Shown: positions 51,089-60,433 of the stretch, one piece after another
Layout: every line of letters begins with the position of its first letter
Position numbering within the stretch: position 1 is the stretch's first letter
Source: Bacilli bacterium
GTDB taxonomy: Bacteria; Bacillota_I; Bacilli_A; RFN20; CAG-631
DNA length: 64,000 nt
Direction: 5' to 3'
Assembly: GCA_900754115.1 (NCBI GenBank)
Contig: CAAEBM010000052.1
Coordinates: forward strand, 43,608 to 107,607
The notes under the pieces: generated by a model
The model's input: the letters and a program-made list of their open reading frames with translations, nothing else
Told to the model about the DNA's origin: nothing
Database searches by the model: none
Made by a program: the position numbers and the translations under genes

Positions 51089-52015
51089 ATGAAGATCTAT
51101 AAATATGGTGGTAATATTTTAAAAAATGAAATGACAAGAAAAAGTATTTATAAACATTTAAAAGAAGATAAAGAAAAGAAAATTCTTGTCGTCTCTGCGA
51201 TCAAAAATACTCCTTATGCAACCGATCAATTAATGCAATTACTACAAAACAATCATGATTATTATATGCAAGAACGTTTACTAACTATTGGTGAAATGGT
51301 AAGTGCTTTTATTATTTGTAACGAATTGAAAAATATGTATATGAATTGTGATGTTTTATATCCAGAAGAAATTGGAATTGAAGTTTTAAAAGAACAAGAA
51401 GAAATACAAGTCACGCATTTGGATTCTACAATCATTGAAAAAAAATTAGAGCAATGTGATATCTTAATTTGCCCTGGTTTTACTGCCTTTGATCAAAACC
51501 ATAAAATTGTCACTTTAAATCGAGGAGGAAGTGATTTGACCGCCGTTTTACTAGCAAAAATGTTAAATATTCCGGAAGTGACTTTTTTTAAAGATGTAGC
51601 AGGAGTTGGGGTATGTAATCCAAAATATTTCGCAAATAATAAAATTTTATCACACGTCAGTTATGACAAAATGATTCTTTTTGCAAAGCATGGTTCCAAT
51701 TTATTACAATTAGATGCGCTAAAAAAAGCCAAGGAATATCAAATTGCCTTACGAATCAAACATTTTGCATTATATAACGAAGGAACTTTAATTGATGAAA
51801 AAAAAGGAGATAGTTCTCTTTCTATCAATATTTTAGATAATAAAATTTTTATCGATGGATTCACTAATACTACATTTATCAAAAAAATTCTTTTTGAAAA
51901 TGGAATTGCTTATGATGTTTTACTATGTTTAGGAGAAACGATTGAAATTACCACATCTTTTCAAAACGAAGAAGAAATTCTTCATATCATTTGCACCTCT
52001 TTATTTAGGAGTTAA
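51089..52015 (+). CDS. aspartokinase, short form
   Basis: 308 residues, about 100 fewer than usual. The amino-acid-kinase start K-Y-G-G-N replaces the typical K-F-G-G-T; L-N-R-G-G-S-D-L-T-A (about 143-152) is the conserved substrate/ATP region; G-V-C-N-P-K-Y mid-protein. Only about 70 residues remain after the kinase domain, room for one degenerate ACT domain rather than two, so feedback by lysine may be lost or altered. Phosphorylates aspartate as first step to diaminopimelate. First of four plus-strand genes; a GGTGGTGG sequence may serve as SD. No convincing promoter seen. Confidence 0.85.
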   Translation: MKIYKYGGNILKNEMTRKSIYKHLKEDKEKKILVVSAIKNTPYATDQLMQLLQNNHDYYMQERLLTIGEMVSAFIICNELKNMYMNCDVLYPEEIGIEVLKEQEEIQVTHLDSTIIEKKLEQCDILICPGFTAFDQNHKIVTLNRGGSDLTAVLLAKMLNIPEVTFFKDVAGVGVCNPKYFANNKILSHVSYDKMILFAKHGSNLLQLDALKKAKEYQIALRIKHFALYNEGTLIDEKKGDSSLSINILDNKIFIDGFTNTTFIKKILFENGIAYDVLLCLGETIEITTSFQNEEEILHIICTSLFRS

Positions 52016-52018
52016 AAC

Positions 52019-53041
52019 ATGAAAAAATATACAATTGCAATTATTGGCGCTACTGGCGCTGTCGGCCAACAATGTTTAAAATGGCTACACAAACTCAATT
52101 TTCCCTTTCAAAACATAGAAGTTTATGCTTCTAAAAAAAGTGCTGGAAGATTAATTCGTTACCAACACTACATTTATACCGTTCAAGAACTAACCACTGA
52201 TTCTTTTGAAGGCAAAGATATTTGTTTTTTTTGTACCAATGAACAAGTATCACAAAAATACATTCCAATTGCTTTAAAAAAACAATGTTTAGTCATTGAT
52301 AATAGTTCTTTTTATCGATTAAAACAAGAAATCCCATTAATCATTCCTGAAATCAATGGCAATCTTTTAAAAAAGAACCATTCTTTAATTGCCAATCCTA
52401 ATTGTGCAACTAGCATATTATGTAGTGCATTAAAACCACTTGATGATTTATATTCCATTGAAAAAGTCATTGTTAGCACTTATCAATCTGTTTCTGGAAT
52501 TGGTTACCAAGCAATGCAGGATTTAAAACATCAAACCCGTTCAGCACTCGATGATTTATCTTATAATAGTCCATACTTCCCATCTTTAAAAAGTAAAGTG
52601 AAATACCAAATGGCTTTCAATTGTGTACCACAAGTTGGAAATATTTTAGAAAATCAATATTCTACTGAAGAAGAAAAGATGATTTTAGAAACGCAAAAAA
52701 TATTACAAAAAAATATTAAAATTTGTCCAACCTGCGTTCGAGTACCAACGCTTAATTGTCATTGTGAATCCGTTTGTGTTGAATTTGAAAAAGAGATTGA
52801 TTTAGAACAAACCATCAAAACGTTAAAGAAACAAAAAGAATTGAAAGTATGCAATAAATTATTGCCAATCAATACAAACTGTGCGAATCAATTAGAAGTT
52901 TTTATCAGTCGAATTAGGCAAGTCGATAAAAAAACCATTCTATTTTATTTAGTCAGTGATAATTTATTAAAAGGGGCTGCTACAAATGCAATTAAAATTG
53001 CTTTATTAGCGATAAAGGAGAAGGAAAATGCAATTTTATAA
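52019..53041 (+). CDS. asd: aspartate-semialdehyde dehydrogenase
   Basis: 340 residues. NADP-binding G-A-T-G-A-V-G (10-16); nucleophile Cys129 in N-P-N-C-A-T; S-T-Y-Q-S-V-S-G-I-G follows. Reduces aspartyl phosphate to the semialdehyde. Three bp after the aspartokinase; overlaps dapF by 14 bp. Confidence 0.96.
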   Translation: MKKYTIAIIGATGAVGQQCLKWLHKLNFPFQNIEVYASKKSAGRLIRYQHYIYTVQELTTDSFEGKDICFFCTNEQVSQKYIPIALKKQCLVIDNSSFYRLKQEIPLIIPEINGNLLKKNHSLIANPNCATSILCSALKPLDDLYSIEKVIVSTYQSVSGIGYQAMQDLKHQTRSALDDLSYNSPYFPSLKSKVKYQMAFNCVPQVGNILENQYSTEEEKMILETQKILQKNIKICPTCVRVPTLNCHCESVCVEFEKEIDLEQTIKTLKKQKELKVCNKLLPINTNCANQLEVFISRIRQVDKKTILFYLVSDNLLKGAATNAIKIALLAIKEKENAIL

Positions 53042-53753
53042 ATATGAAGCGACTCAAAATGATTTTATTTTGACGTTGAATCAATCTTTTGAATCAGATC
53101 AAATTCAAAAATTATGTGATGTCCATCAAGGAATTGGTGCAGATGGTCTTATTAATATCGACCAAATGAGAAATATTACCATTTACAATCAAGATGGTTC
53201 TAAAGCTGCAATGTGTGGCAATGGTTTACGTTGTGTTGCTCATTTACTATATACTTTAACCGCACAAAGCAACCATAAAGTGCAAATCAATGAAAAAGAA
53301 GTCTATTTAACTTATATTAATCAAGACTGTACACAATTATCAATGCAATCTCCACGTTTTATTAAGAAAAAAAGTGATGAGTATGCAGGATATTTTATTG
53401 ATGCTGGAAACACTCATTTTGTTTTATTTACCGACCATATCGATTCTTTTGAATTTGATAAGCAACTAAAAAGTTTTTCAACTCTTCATCATTGTAATAT
53501 TGAAGTCATTCAACAAATCGATAAAGAAAATGTAAAAATGCGAGTGTATGAATATGGGGTTGGTGAAACTCGCTCTTGTGGTAGTGGAGCTTTAGCAAGT
53601 TTTTTTCTTCTTTTACAATTTCAACTATGTAAACCCCTTTTAAATATTCATACCTCAGGAGGAACCTTGCAAGCCTTTGTCAATAACGAGGGATATTTTT
53701 TAAAAGGACCTGTTCATTTTATATATCAAGGAGAATACGAACATGAATTATGA
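53028..53753 (+). CDS. dapF: diaminopimelate epimerase
   Basis: 241 residues, about 30 shorter than usual. The two catalytic cysteines are kept: Cys63 in C-G-N-G-L-R-C and Cys184 in R-S-C-G-S-G-A. The N-terminal substrate loop, usually G-x-G-N-D-F, reads A-T-Q-N-D-F. Converts LL- to meso-diaminopimelate for peptidoglycan and lysine. Overlaps its neighbours on both sides (14 and 11 bp), so translation is coupled. Confidence 0.93.
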   Translation: MQFYKYEATQNDFILTLNQSFESDQIQKLCDVHQGIGADGLINIDQMRNITIYNQDGSKAAMCGNGLRCVAHLLYTLTAQSNHKVQINEKEVYLTYINQDCTQLSMQSPRFIKKKSDEYAGYFIDAGNTHFVLFTDHIDSFEFDKQLKSFSTLHHCNIEVIQQIDKENVKMRVYEYGVGETRSCGSGALASFFLLLQFQLCKPLLNIHTSGGTLQAFVNNEGYFLKGPVHFIYQGEYEHEL

Positions 53754-54951
53754 AAATAAAATTTCTAAACGATTAGGGGGAAAAGACTTTTTTCAAACTA
53801 GTTATTATAAATTTGAAAAATTTAGTCAAATCAAAAAGCAATATTTAAAAAATGCACCTTATCCTCTTTTAGATTTTGGTATTGGCGAAAGTGATCAAAT
53901 GCCTCCTCAATCAGTGATTGATGAACTGGTAAAGCAAGCCTATGTTTATGAAAACCGAGTCTATGCTGACAATGGAATTGATGCTTTTAAAGAAGCAGCT
54001 AAAAAACACTTACAAGAAATTTATCACATTGATTGCGAAAAAAGACAATTAGAAATCAATCACGTCATTGGGGCAAAAAGTGCTTTATGTATCATTCCTT
54101 TTGCTTTTATTAGTGATGATGATTATGTCATTTGTACTACTCCTGGTTATCAAGTTTTACCCACTATGGCCAAATGGTTGAAGGGAAAAATCTATGAAGT
54201 GCCTTTATTAGAAGAAAAACAATATCTACCAGATTTAGAAACCATTCCTGAAGAAGTTTACCAAAACACAAAAATTTTTTTAGTCAATTATCCCAATTCT
54301 CCAACAGGTGCAATTGCAACCAAAGAGTTTTATACACAATTGATAAAAAAAGCAAAGCAATATGATTTTTTAATTGTCAATGATTGTGTTTATGGTCCAT
54401 TAACTTATCATGATGAGCCACTTAGTATTTTTTTAATCCCTGATAGTGAAAAATATTGCATTGAAGTGCACAGTTTATCAAAGGCATTTAGTATGACTGG
54501 TTTTCGCATTGGATTTATGGTTTCAAATCCTCAACTCATGCACATTTTAAAAGAAGTTAAAGATAACATGGATTCTGGACAATATATTCCTATTCAATAT
54601 GCTGCAATGAAAGCTTTTGAAACCGAAAAAGAAACTTTACCTCAATTAAAAGAATTGTATAATCAGCGTTTAACAAAAGTAGCCTCAATTTTAAACAAAC
54701 ATCATTTGCATTGTCACGTTCCAAAAGCAACTTTTTATTTATATGTAAAAGTGCCCTCTTGTTTTAAAAGTGCTGAAGAATTCACGCTTTATTTACTTTA
54801 TCAAGCAGGAATCTATACGATTCCATGGGATGAAGCAGAACCAGCTGTACGCTTTGCCATGACTTATCATGTATTTAGCGATGAAGACGAATTTTTAAAA
54901 GAATTAGACCGACGTTTATCTACCCTTTCTTTTTTTGAAAAAAAAGAATAA
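53743..54951 (+). CDS. dapL: LL-diaminopimelate aminotransferase
   Basis: 402 residues, fold-type I PLP enzyme. Schiff-base Lys247 in S-L-S-K-A-F-S-M-T-G; N-Y-P-N-S-P-T-G and N-D-C-V-Y-G are cofactor contacts. Its early G-I-G-E-S-D and Y-A-D-N-G-I segments match DapL better than general aspartate aminotransferases. It makes LL-DAP directly from tetrahydrodipicolinate, bypassing acetyl/succinyl steps; dapF next door uses its product. dapA and dapB must lie elsewhere. No terminator is clear before the leuS T-box. Confidence 0.88.
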   Translation: MNYENKISKRLGGKDFFQTSYYKFEKFSQIKKQYLKNAPYPLLDFGIGESDQMPPQSVIDELVKQAYVYENRVYADNGIDAFKEAAKKHLQEIYHIDCEKRQLEINHVIGAKSALCIIPFAFISDDDYVICTTPGYQVLPTMAKWLKGKIYEVPLLEEKQYLPDLETIPEEVYQNTKIFLVNYPNSPTGAIATKEFYTQLIKKAKQYDFLIVNDCVYGPLTYHDEPLSIFLIPDSEKYCIEVHSLSKAFSMTGFRIGFMVSNPQLMHILKEVKDNMDSGQYIPIQYAAMKAFETEKETLPQLKELYNQRLTKVASILNKHHLHCHVPKATFYLYVKVPSCFKSAEEFTLYLLYQAGIYTIPWDEAEPAVRFAMTYHVFSDEDEFLKELDRRLSTLSFFEKKE

Positions 54952-54955
54952 AATA

Positions 54956-54984
54956 TTGCCATTTAATAGTTAAAATGATACAAT
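54956..54984 (+). promoter_or_regulatory. promoter of the leuS T-box transcript
   Basis: -35 TTGCCA (54956-54961), 17-bp spacer ending TGA, -10 TACAAT (54979-54984), with TGn extension. Start point expected near 54991. The -35 begins 4 bp after the dapL stop. Confidence 0.75.
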
Positions 54985-54990
54985 GAGTCT

Positions 54991-55175
54991 GCGATGAAAC
55001 GAAGAAGTACTATCTAAATTCATTATAGAGAGTCATTGTTTTGCTGGAAAATGATATGAATATTTAGGAAATTAACCGTGGAGCAACAAAAAAGAATCAA
55101 AAAGAGCATACAGCAATGTATGAACTAAGGTGGTACCGCGCATCAAGCGTCCTTAGCAATAGGGACGTTTTTTTA
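54991..55175 (+). promoter_or_regulatory. T-box riboswitch sensing uncharged tRNA-Leu (UUA specifier)
   Basis: Stem I carries AGTA (55006-55009), an AG-bulge GAGAG and the distal loop T-G-C-T-G-G-A-A-A. CTAAATTCA pairs with TGAATATTTAG; the next 3' segment holds specifier TTA (55072-55074), a Leu codon. The T-box AAGGTGGTACCGCG is at 55127-55140; its TGGT pairs with the ACCA end of tRNA-Leu. The terminator CGTCC/GGACG (55148-55152 with 55163-55167) and T run end the leader. Uncharged tRNA-Leu should favour the antiterminator and leuS expression. Confidence 0.92.
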
Positions 55176-55192
55176 TTAAGGAGGGAAAAAAG

Positions 55193-57595
55193 ATGCCTTA
55201 TAATCATTTAGAAATTGAAAAAAAATGGCAAGAAAGATGGGAAAAAGAAAAAACTTTTAAAACCGATACGAGTGATTTTTCTAAGCCAAAGTATTATATT
55301 TTAGACATGTTCCCTTATCCTTCTGGAGCAGGTTTACATGTCGGTCATCCAAGAGGATATACTGCAACCGATATTATAGCCAGAATGAAAAGAATGCAAG
55401 GATTTAATGTCTTACATCCAATGGGTTGGGATGCTTTTGGCCTTCCTGCCGAACAATACGCTATTAAAACTAATAATCATCCTGGAGAATTCACTTATAA
55501 AAATATTGCTACTTTTAAAAAACAAATTCAATCTTTGGGATTGAGTTATGATTGGGATCGTGAAATTGCTACCACAGATCCGAATTATTATAAATGGACT
55601 CAATGGATTTTTACTAAACTTTATGAAAAAGGATTGGCTTATATTGATGAAAAACCAGTCAATTGGTGTGAAGAATTGGGCACTGTTTTAGCTAATGAAG
55701 AAGTTATCAATGGAGTTTCTGAACGAGGAGGATATCCTGTCATAAGAAAGCCAATGAAACAATGGGTTTTAAAAATCACTGATTATGCTGATCGTCTCTT
55801 AAACGATTTAGATACATTAGATTGGCCTAGTGCAACAATTGAAATGCAAAAAAACTGGATTGGAAAAAGTGAAGGAGTTGTCATTCGTTTTAAAATTGAT
55901 CAAAGGGAACAAACTTTTGAAGTTTTTACCACTCGAGTAGATACTTTATTTGGCGCTACTTATTGTGTTTTAGCACCAGAACATCCACTTGTAGAACAAA
56001 TCACTACAAAAGAACAATGGGATGCTATAATCCAATACAAACAATTTTGTGCTTCTAAATCGGATTTAGAAAGAACAGAATTAAATAAAGATAAAACCGG
56101 GGTCTTTACTGGAGCTTATGCCATCAATCCAGTCAATGATAAAAAAATCCCTATTTTTATCGGAGATTATGTTTTAGCATCTTATGGAACAGGAGCCGTT
56201 ATGGCTGTTCCTTGTCATGACCAAAGAGATTATGAATTTGCAAAAAAATATCATTTAGAAATGATTCAAGTTCTTGAAGGAGATGTTTCAAAGCAAGCCT
56301 TTGTAGAAGATGGAAAACATATTCATTCTTCATATGCTGATGGCCTTTACATTCAAGAAGCAAAAGAAGCTATTTTACAAGATTTAATTGCTAAAAATGC
56401 AGGATATAAAAAGATTAATTTTAAACTTCGAGATTGGTTATTTTCTCGGCAAAGATATTGGGGTGAACCCATTCCCATTGTTCATTTAGAAGATGGTTCT
56501 ATTTATTGTTTAAATCAAAAAGAACTACCTTTAAAATTACCCGATTTGAAAGAATATAAACCTTCTGGAAGTATTGAATCTCCTCTTTCTCATGCAACAG
56601 ATTGGCTAAATGTCAATATTAATGGTAAAAAAGGAAGAAGAGAAACCAATACCATGCCTCAATGGGCAGGGTCTTGTTGGTATTATCTTCGCTACATTGA
56701 TCCTCACAATCAAAACGAAATTGGTGATCCAAAACTTTTGAATCATTGGTTACCGGTTGATTTATATGTTGGCGGAGCAGAACATGCAGTCTTACATTTA
56801 CTTTACGCTCGTTTTTGGCATAAAGTGCTTTATGATTTGGGAATTGTAAAGACAAAAGAACCTTTTCAAAAGTTATTCCATCAAGGTATGCTTTTGGGTG
56901 AAAACAATGAAAAGATGTCTAAATCAAGAGGAAATGTCATCAATCCCGATGAAATTGTTTACAAATATGGAGCAGATACATTAAGAATGTATGAAATGTT
57001 TATGGGACCTTTAGAAGCTTCTTTACCTTGGTCTACGCAAAATTTAGAAGGTAGCCGGCGGTTTATTGAAAGAGTCTATCGTCTTTTCATGGAAGAAGAA
57101 TATCAAAGCAAAATCACAGAAACTAACGATGGTTCTTTAGATAAAGTGTATCATCAAACGGTAAAAAAAGTGACAGAAGATTTCCAAAACTTACAATTTA
57201 ATACTGCCATAGCTCAAATGATGATTTTTATTAATGAAGCTTATAAAGCTAAGACAATTTATAAAGATTATGTGTTAGGCTTTATTAAGTTGCTATATCC
57301 TGTAACCCCTCATGTCTGTGAAGAAATGTGGGAAAAATATCAACATAATCAAACAATTACCTATGAACCTTGGCCCACTTATGATGCTACAAAAATGATA
57401 GAAGAAGAAATTACGATTGCTATTCAAGTCAATGGTAAATTAAGAGCGACTTTAATGGCAAAAAAGGATACATCAGCAGAGGAATTAAAGCAACTTGCTT
57501 TAGAAAAAGAAGAAATTAAAAAGCATATTGAAAATAAACAAATTAAAAAAGTCATTGCGATTGTCAATAAAATCGTCAATATCGTGGTGAATTAA
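55193..57595 (+). CDS. leuS: leucyl-tRNA synthetase
   Basis: 800 residues, bacterial type. H-V-G-H (49-52) and K-M-S-K-S (574-578) complete the class I site. The CP1 editing domain spans about 220-400, with T-R-V-D-T-L-F-G and a G-T-G-A-V-M-A-V-P-C-H-D motif including the conserved editing Asp. C-terminal tRNA-binding domain ends I-V-N. SD A-A-G-G-A-G-G-G (55178-55185). Controlled by the T-box leader. Confidence 0.98.
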   Translation: MPYNHLEIEKKWQERWEKEKTFKTDTSDFSKPKYYILDMFPYPSGAGLHVGHPRGYTATDIIARMKRMQGFNVLHPMGWDAFGLPAEQYAIKTNNHPGEFTYKNIATFKKQIQSLGLSYDWDREIATTDPNYYKWTQWIFTKLYEKGLAYIDEKPVNWCEELGTVLANEEVINGVSERGGYPVIRKPMKQWVLKITDYADRLLNDLDTLDWPSATIEMQKNWIGKSEGVVIRFKIDQREQTFEVFTTRVDTLFGATYCVLAPEHPLVEQITTKEQWDAIIQYKQFCASKSDLERTELNKDKTGVFTGAYAINPVNDKKIPIFIGDYVLASYGTGAVMAVPCHDQRDYEFAKKYHLEMIQVLEGDVSKQAFVEDGKHIHSSYADGLYIQEAKEAILQDLIAKNAGYKKINFKLRDWLFSRQRYWGEPIPIVHLEDGSIYCLNQKELPLKLPDLKEYKPSGSIESPLSHATDWLNVNINGKKGRRETNTMPQWAGSCWYYLRYIDPHNQNEIGDPKLLNHWLPVDLYVGGAEHAVLHLLYARFWHKVLYDLGIVKTKEPFQKLFHQGMLLGENNEKMSKSRGNVINPDEIVYKYGADTLRMYEMFMGPLEASLPWSTQNLEGSRRFIERVYRLFMEEEYQSKITETNDGSLDKVYHQTVKKVTEDFQNLQFNTAIAQMMIFINEAYKAKTIYKDYVLGFIKLLYPVTPHVCEEMWEKYQHNQTITYEPWPTYDATKMIEEEITIAIQVNGKLRATLMAKKDTSAEELKQLALEKEEIKKHIENKQIKKVIAIVNKIVNIVVN

Positions 57596-57596
57596 A

Positions 57597-58238
57597 ATGA
57601 ATCATATTCCTTTTCAAGCTAGTCCATATTGGACTGAGCATTTACTAGCACTCTATCAAGAACCGGTTGAACCAACAGAAGTCGTTTTTGTCGGCGATTC
57701 TATTACACAAATGTTCCCTACTAATGAATTATTTAAAGATTTTTCTGTTAAAAACAGAGGGATTCAAGGAGATTTGTCTTTAGGTATTAATATTACAATG
57801 GAAGAAAGAGTTTGTAAATTACAACCAAAGGTATTATATCTTATGATTGGTTCTAACGATATCGCTTATTGGGGTTACAATAATCAATTGACGATTGATT
57901 ATATTCATGATGGTCTTCAATATGTTCGTCAATTAAATAAAGGTTGTAAAATCATTTTGTGTAGTGTTCCACCTTGTTGCTATTATAAAGGGGAGCACAT
58001 TCGCGATGATCAAAGCAAATATCGACCAATTGAAAAAATTCAATCCTTGAATAAATGTCTTTTCCAATATGCACAATCTCAAGAAGATATTTATTTTTTC
58101 GATGCCTATCAATTATTAGTGGATCAAAATCAATCTTTACCATTAGATTTGACAGTAGATGGATTGCATTTAAATCATAAAGCTTATGAAATACTTGCAA
58201 AAAATTTAAATCCCATCATTTTATCTTTATTAAAATAA
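57597..58238 (+). CDS. cytosolic SGNH/GDSL-family hydrolase (PAF-acetylhydrolase-like)
   Basis: 213 residues, no signal peptide. Block I V-G-D-S-I-T-Q (Ser near 34), R-G-I-Q-G-D (Gly), block III G-S-N-D (Asn) and block V D-G-L-H-L-N (Asp/His), so the catalytic set is complete. Such enzymes are esterases, lipases or sugar deacetylases; substrate unknown. Starts 1 bp after the leuS stop, apparently cotranscribed, and ends at a bidirectional terminator. Confidence 0.88.
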   Translation: MNHIPFQASPYWTEHLLALYQEPVEPTEVVFVGDSITQMFPTNELFKDFSVKNRGIQGDLSLGINITMEERVCKLQPKVLYLMIGSNDIAYWGYNNQLTIDYIHDGLQYVRQLNKGCKIILCSVPPCCYYKGEHIRDDQSKYRPIEKIQSLNKCLFQYAQSQEDIYFFDAYQLLVDQNQSLPLDLTVDGLHLNHKAYEILAKNLNPIILSLLK

Positions 58239-58263
58239 AAAAGTGGCTTCCACCACTTTTTTT
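58239..58263. terminator. bidirectional terminator between the SGNH hydrolase and rpoE
   Basis: Stem AAAAGTGG/CCACTTTT (58239-58246 with 58253-58260), loop CTTCCA, with T-rich flanks on both strands. It serves the converging plus-strand leuS unit and minus-strand argS-rpoE. Confidence 0.85.
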
Positions 58264-58684
58264 ATTCTTCTTCCTCGTCTTCTGGAATAAGCGAAGAAAA
58301 TTCATCAAACTTACGACTTTTTTCTTCATCATCATCAGACATATACATATCTTCATCATCTTCTTCTGGTTCCGAATCAGAGTATCCATCTTCTTCTTCG
58401 TCTTCCTCTTCTTCATCTTCTTGATAAATTTCATTCATGTCAATGTGAACTTTGTCATAAGGAACCCGTTCTCTTAAATCCCATTTATTATCTCCAACAT
58501 TAACAAAACGACCATCAACTGTTAAATTCGTATAAAAATAAGAGATTAAATCATTGGCTTCTTCTTCAGAAGAAAGTTGAAGTTTCATGACAACTTTATC
58601 CCATAAATCATAAAAAGACATTATTTTTTTGGAAGATTTTAAAATACTATAAGCTACATCTGTCATTGATTCATTTTCAATCAT
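58262..58684 (-). CDS. rpoE: DNA-directed RNA polymerase subunit delta
   Basis: 140 residues. N-terminal HARE-HTH domain (about 1-75; Y-D-L-W-D-K-V and F-V-N-V-G-D-N-K-W-D-L-R) and a strongly acidic Asp/Glu tail (about 80-140). Delta binds RNA polymerase, speeds recycling and helps it respond to initiating NTP levels. Specific to Firmicutes, supporting placement. 18 bp downstream of argS; pyrG, its neighbour in Bacillus, is not here. Confidence 0.95.
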   Translation of the reverse strand: MIENESMTDVAYSILKSSKKIMSFYDLWDKVVMKLQLSSEEEANDLISYFYTNLTVDGRFVNVGDNKWDLRERVPYDKVHIDMNEIYQEDEEEEDEEEDGYSDSEPEEDDEDMYMSDDDEEKSRKFDEFSSLIPEDEEEE

Positions 58685-58702
58685 ATTTTTCCCTCTTTTT
58701 CT

Positions 58703-60334
58703 TTACATTTGTTCTAAGGCTTCAACACCTATTAATTCTAAACCATTTTTAATTAAAATGCTACAAATTTTAACTAAAATAATTCTTTGTTTTGTTAAAT
58801 CTAATGCATTTTCATCAATAATCTTACATTCATTATAAAATCCATGGAAACATTGTGCAAGTGTATATAAATAATTTGTGATTTTATAAGGAGACATGGT
58901 TAGTGCAGCATCTAAAACCACTTTTTCAAATTGACTAATATGTTTTAATAACTGAATTTCTTTATTGGATGTTAAAAGATTACATTTTACTTCTAATTGT
59001 AAATGCTTCTCTTGAGCATTTTTTAAAACGGAACAACATCTTGCATGAGCATATTGAATATAGTATAGTGGATTTTCATTGCTTTTTTTCACTACTTCAT
59101 CAATATTAATATCCATGTGAGTCGATACACTTTTACTAGCAAAAGAATAACGAGCTGCATCAACACCAATTTCTTCACATAAGTCATTTAAAGTATAAGC
59201 TTTCCCTGTTCTTTTTGACATTTTTAATTCTTTACCATCTTTGATTAAACGAACCATTTGATGGATAATGACATGAATTTGGTCTTTTTGATATCCCAAA
59301 GCAGTGATGGCTGCTTCTAATCTTTTAACATATCCGTGATGATCTGCTCCTAAAATATTGACTAGATAATCAAATCCACGTTCTAATTTATATTTATGGT
59401 AAGCAATATCGGGAACTAAATAGGTATAACTACCATCCGATTTTTTTAATACTCGATCTTTATCATCTTCAAATAAAGTCGTTTTAAACCAAATGGCTCC
59501 ATCTAATTCATAGGTGTATCCCTTTTTGGTTAAATAGGGAATGACATCATCTACCCAACCTTTTTGATAAAGCATTTTTTCACTAGTGAAAACATCAAAT
59601 TCTACGCGAAATACTTTTAAGATTTCAATAATTTTTTCTAATTCTTTTTGAATTCCAATTTCTTTAAAATACTCGATATCTTTTTTTAATAAAGTATCTT
59701 GATAGTTTTCTTTTAAATCAGTGGCAATATCGATGATATCTTGTCCATGATATCCATCTTCTGGGAAAGGAACCTCTAATCCTAATGCTTGTTGGTAACG
59801 AGCAAACAAGGATAAAGCCAAGTTATTGATTTGGTTTCCCCCATCATTTAAATAATATTCTTTTGTCACTTGGTAGCCAACTGCAGAAAGCAAACGGCAA
59901 ATACTATCTCCAATAGCTGCTTGTCTTGCATGACCTAAATGCAAATCTCCTGTCGGATTGGCCGAAACGAACTCAATATTATATTTTTTATTTTTACCAT
60001 AATCGCAATGTCCATAAAGATGATCTTTTTTTATAATATTATCTATCATTTCTTCATAAAAATCTTGTTCAATAAAAAAATTCAAAAATCCTGGGCCAGC
60101 AATTTCTACTTTTTTTACTTTTGCTATCTGACAATCAAAAAAAGAAATGATTTGTTTTGCAATTTCGATGGGATTTTTTTTCAAAATTTTGGTGAGTTGC
60201 ATTGCCACATTTGTCGCATAATCTCCTTTAGAAGTATCTTTTGGAACTTCAATGACAAAGTTTAAATCAGTGGGAAAATTCGCTTTTTGCAATGCTTGTA
60301 TTAGTGCTTGTTTTATGAGTTCTTCTGATTTCAT
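58703..60334 (-). CDS. argS: arginyl-tRNA synthetase
   Basis: 543 residues. N-terminal Add-1 domain, class I H-L-G-H (132-135), the K-M-S-K-R-T-G variant loop and a C-terminal anticodon-binding DALR domain. SD A-G-G-T-G lies before the ATG. Upstream of rpoE; no T-box leader is visible in its 70-bp gap. Confidence 0.98.
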   Translation of the reverse strand: MKSEELIKQALIQALQKANFPTDLNFVIEVPKDTSKGDYATNVAMQLTKILKKNPIEIAKQIISFFDCQIAKVKKVEIAGPGFLNFFIEQDFYEEMIDNIIKKDHLYGHCDYGKNKKYNIEFVSANPTGDLHLGHARQAAIGDSICRLLSAVGYQVTKEYYLNDGGNQINNLALSLFARYQQALGLEVPFPEDGYHGQDIIDIATDLKENYQDTLLKKDIEYFKEIGIQKELEKIIEILKVFRVEFDVFTSEKMLYQKGWVDDVIPYLTKKGYTYELDGAIWFKTTLFEDDKDRVLKKSDGSYTYLVPDIAYHKYKLERGFDYLVNILGADHHGYVKRLEAAITALGYQKDQIHVIIHQMVRLIKDGKELKMSKRTGKAYTLNDLCEEIGVDAARYSFASKSVSTHMDINIDEVVKKSNENPLYYIQYAHARCCSVLKNAQEKHLQLEVKCNLLTSNKEIQLLKHISQFEKVVLDAALTMSPYKITNYLYTLAQCFHGFYNECKIIDENALDLTKQRIILVKICSILIKNGLELIGVEALEQM

Positions 60335-60362
60335 GTTTTCACCTACTTAGTTAACGTTTTCT

Positions 60363-60371
60363 ATTATAACA
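60363..60371 (-). promoter_or_regulatory. extended -10 promoter of argS-rpoE
   Basis: Minus strand TGTTATAAT with TATAAT at 60363-60368, about 30 bp before argS. The -35 is not clear. Confidence 0.55.
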
Positions 60372-60433
60372 AAACAAAGTGGAAAGTTGTATTATTTTTT
60401 TAGGTTTTGGGCAAACTTTTTTTAGGTGATCTG

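Noticed and set aside
58216..58434. Lys/Met-rich 72-residue frame on the minus strand
   Set aside because: It is the out-of-frame reading of the acidic GAA/GAT-rich tail of rpoE and runs into the terminator.
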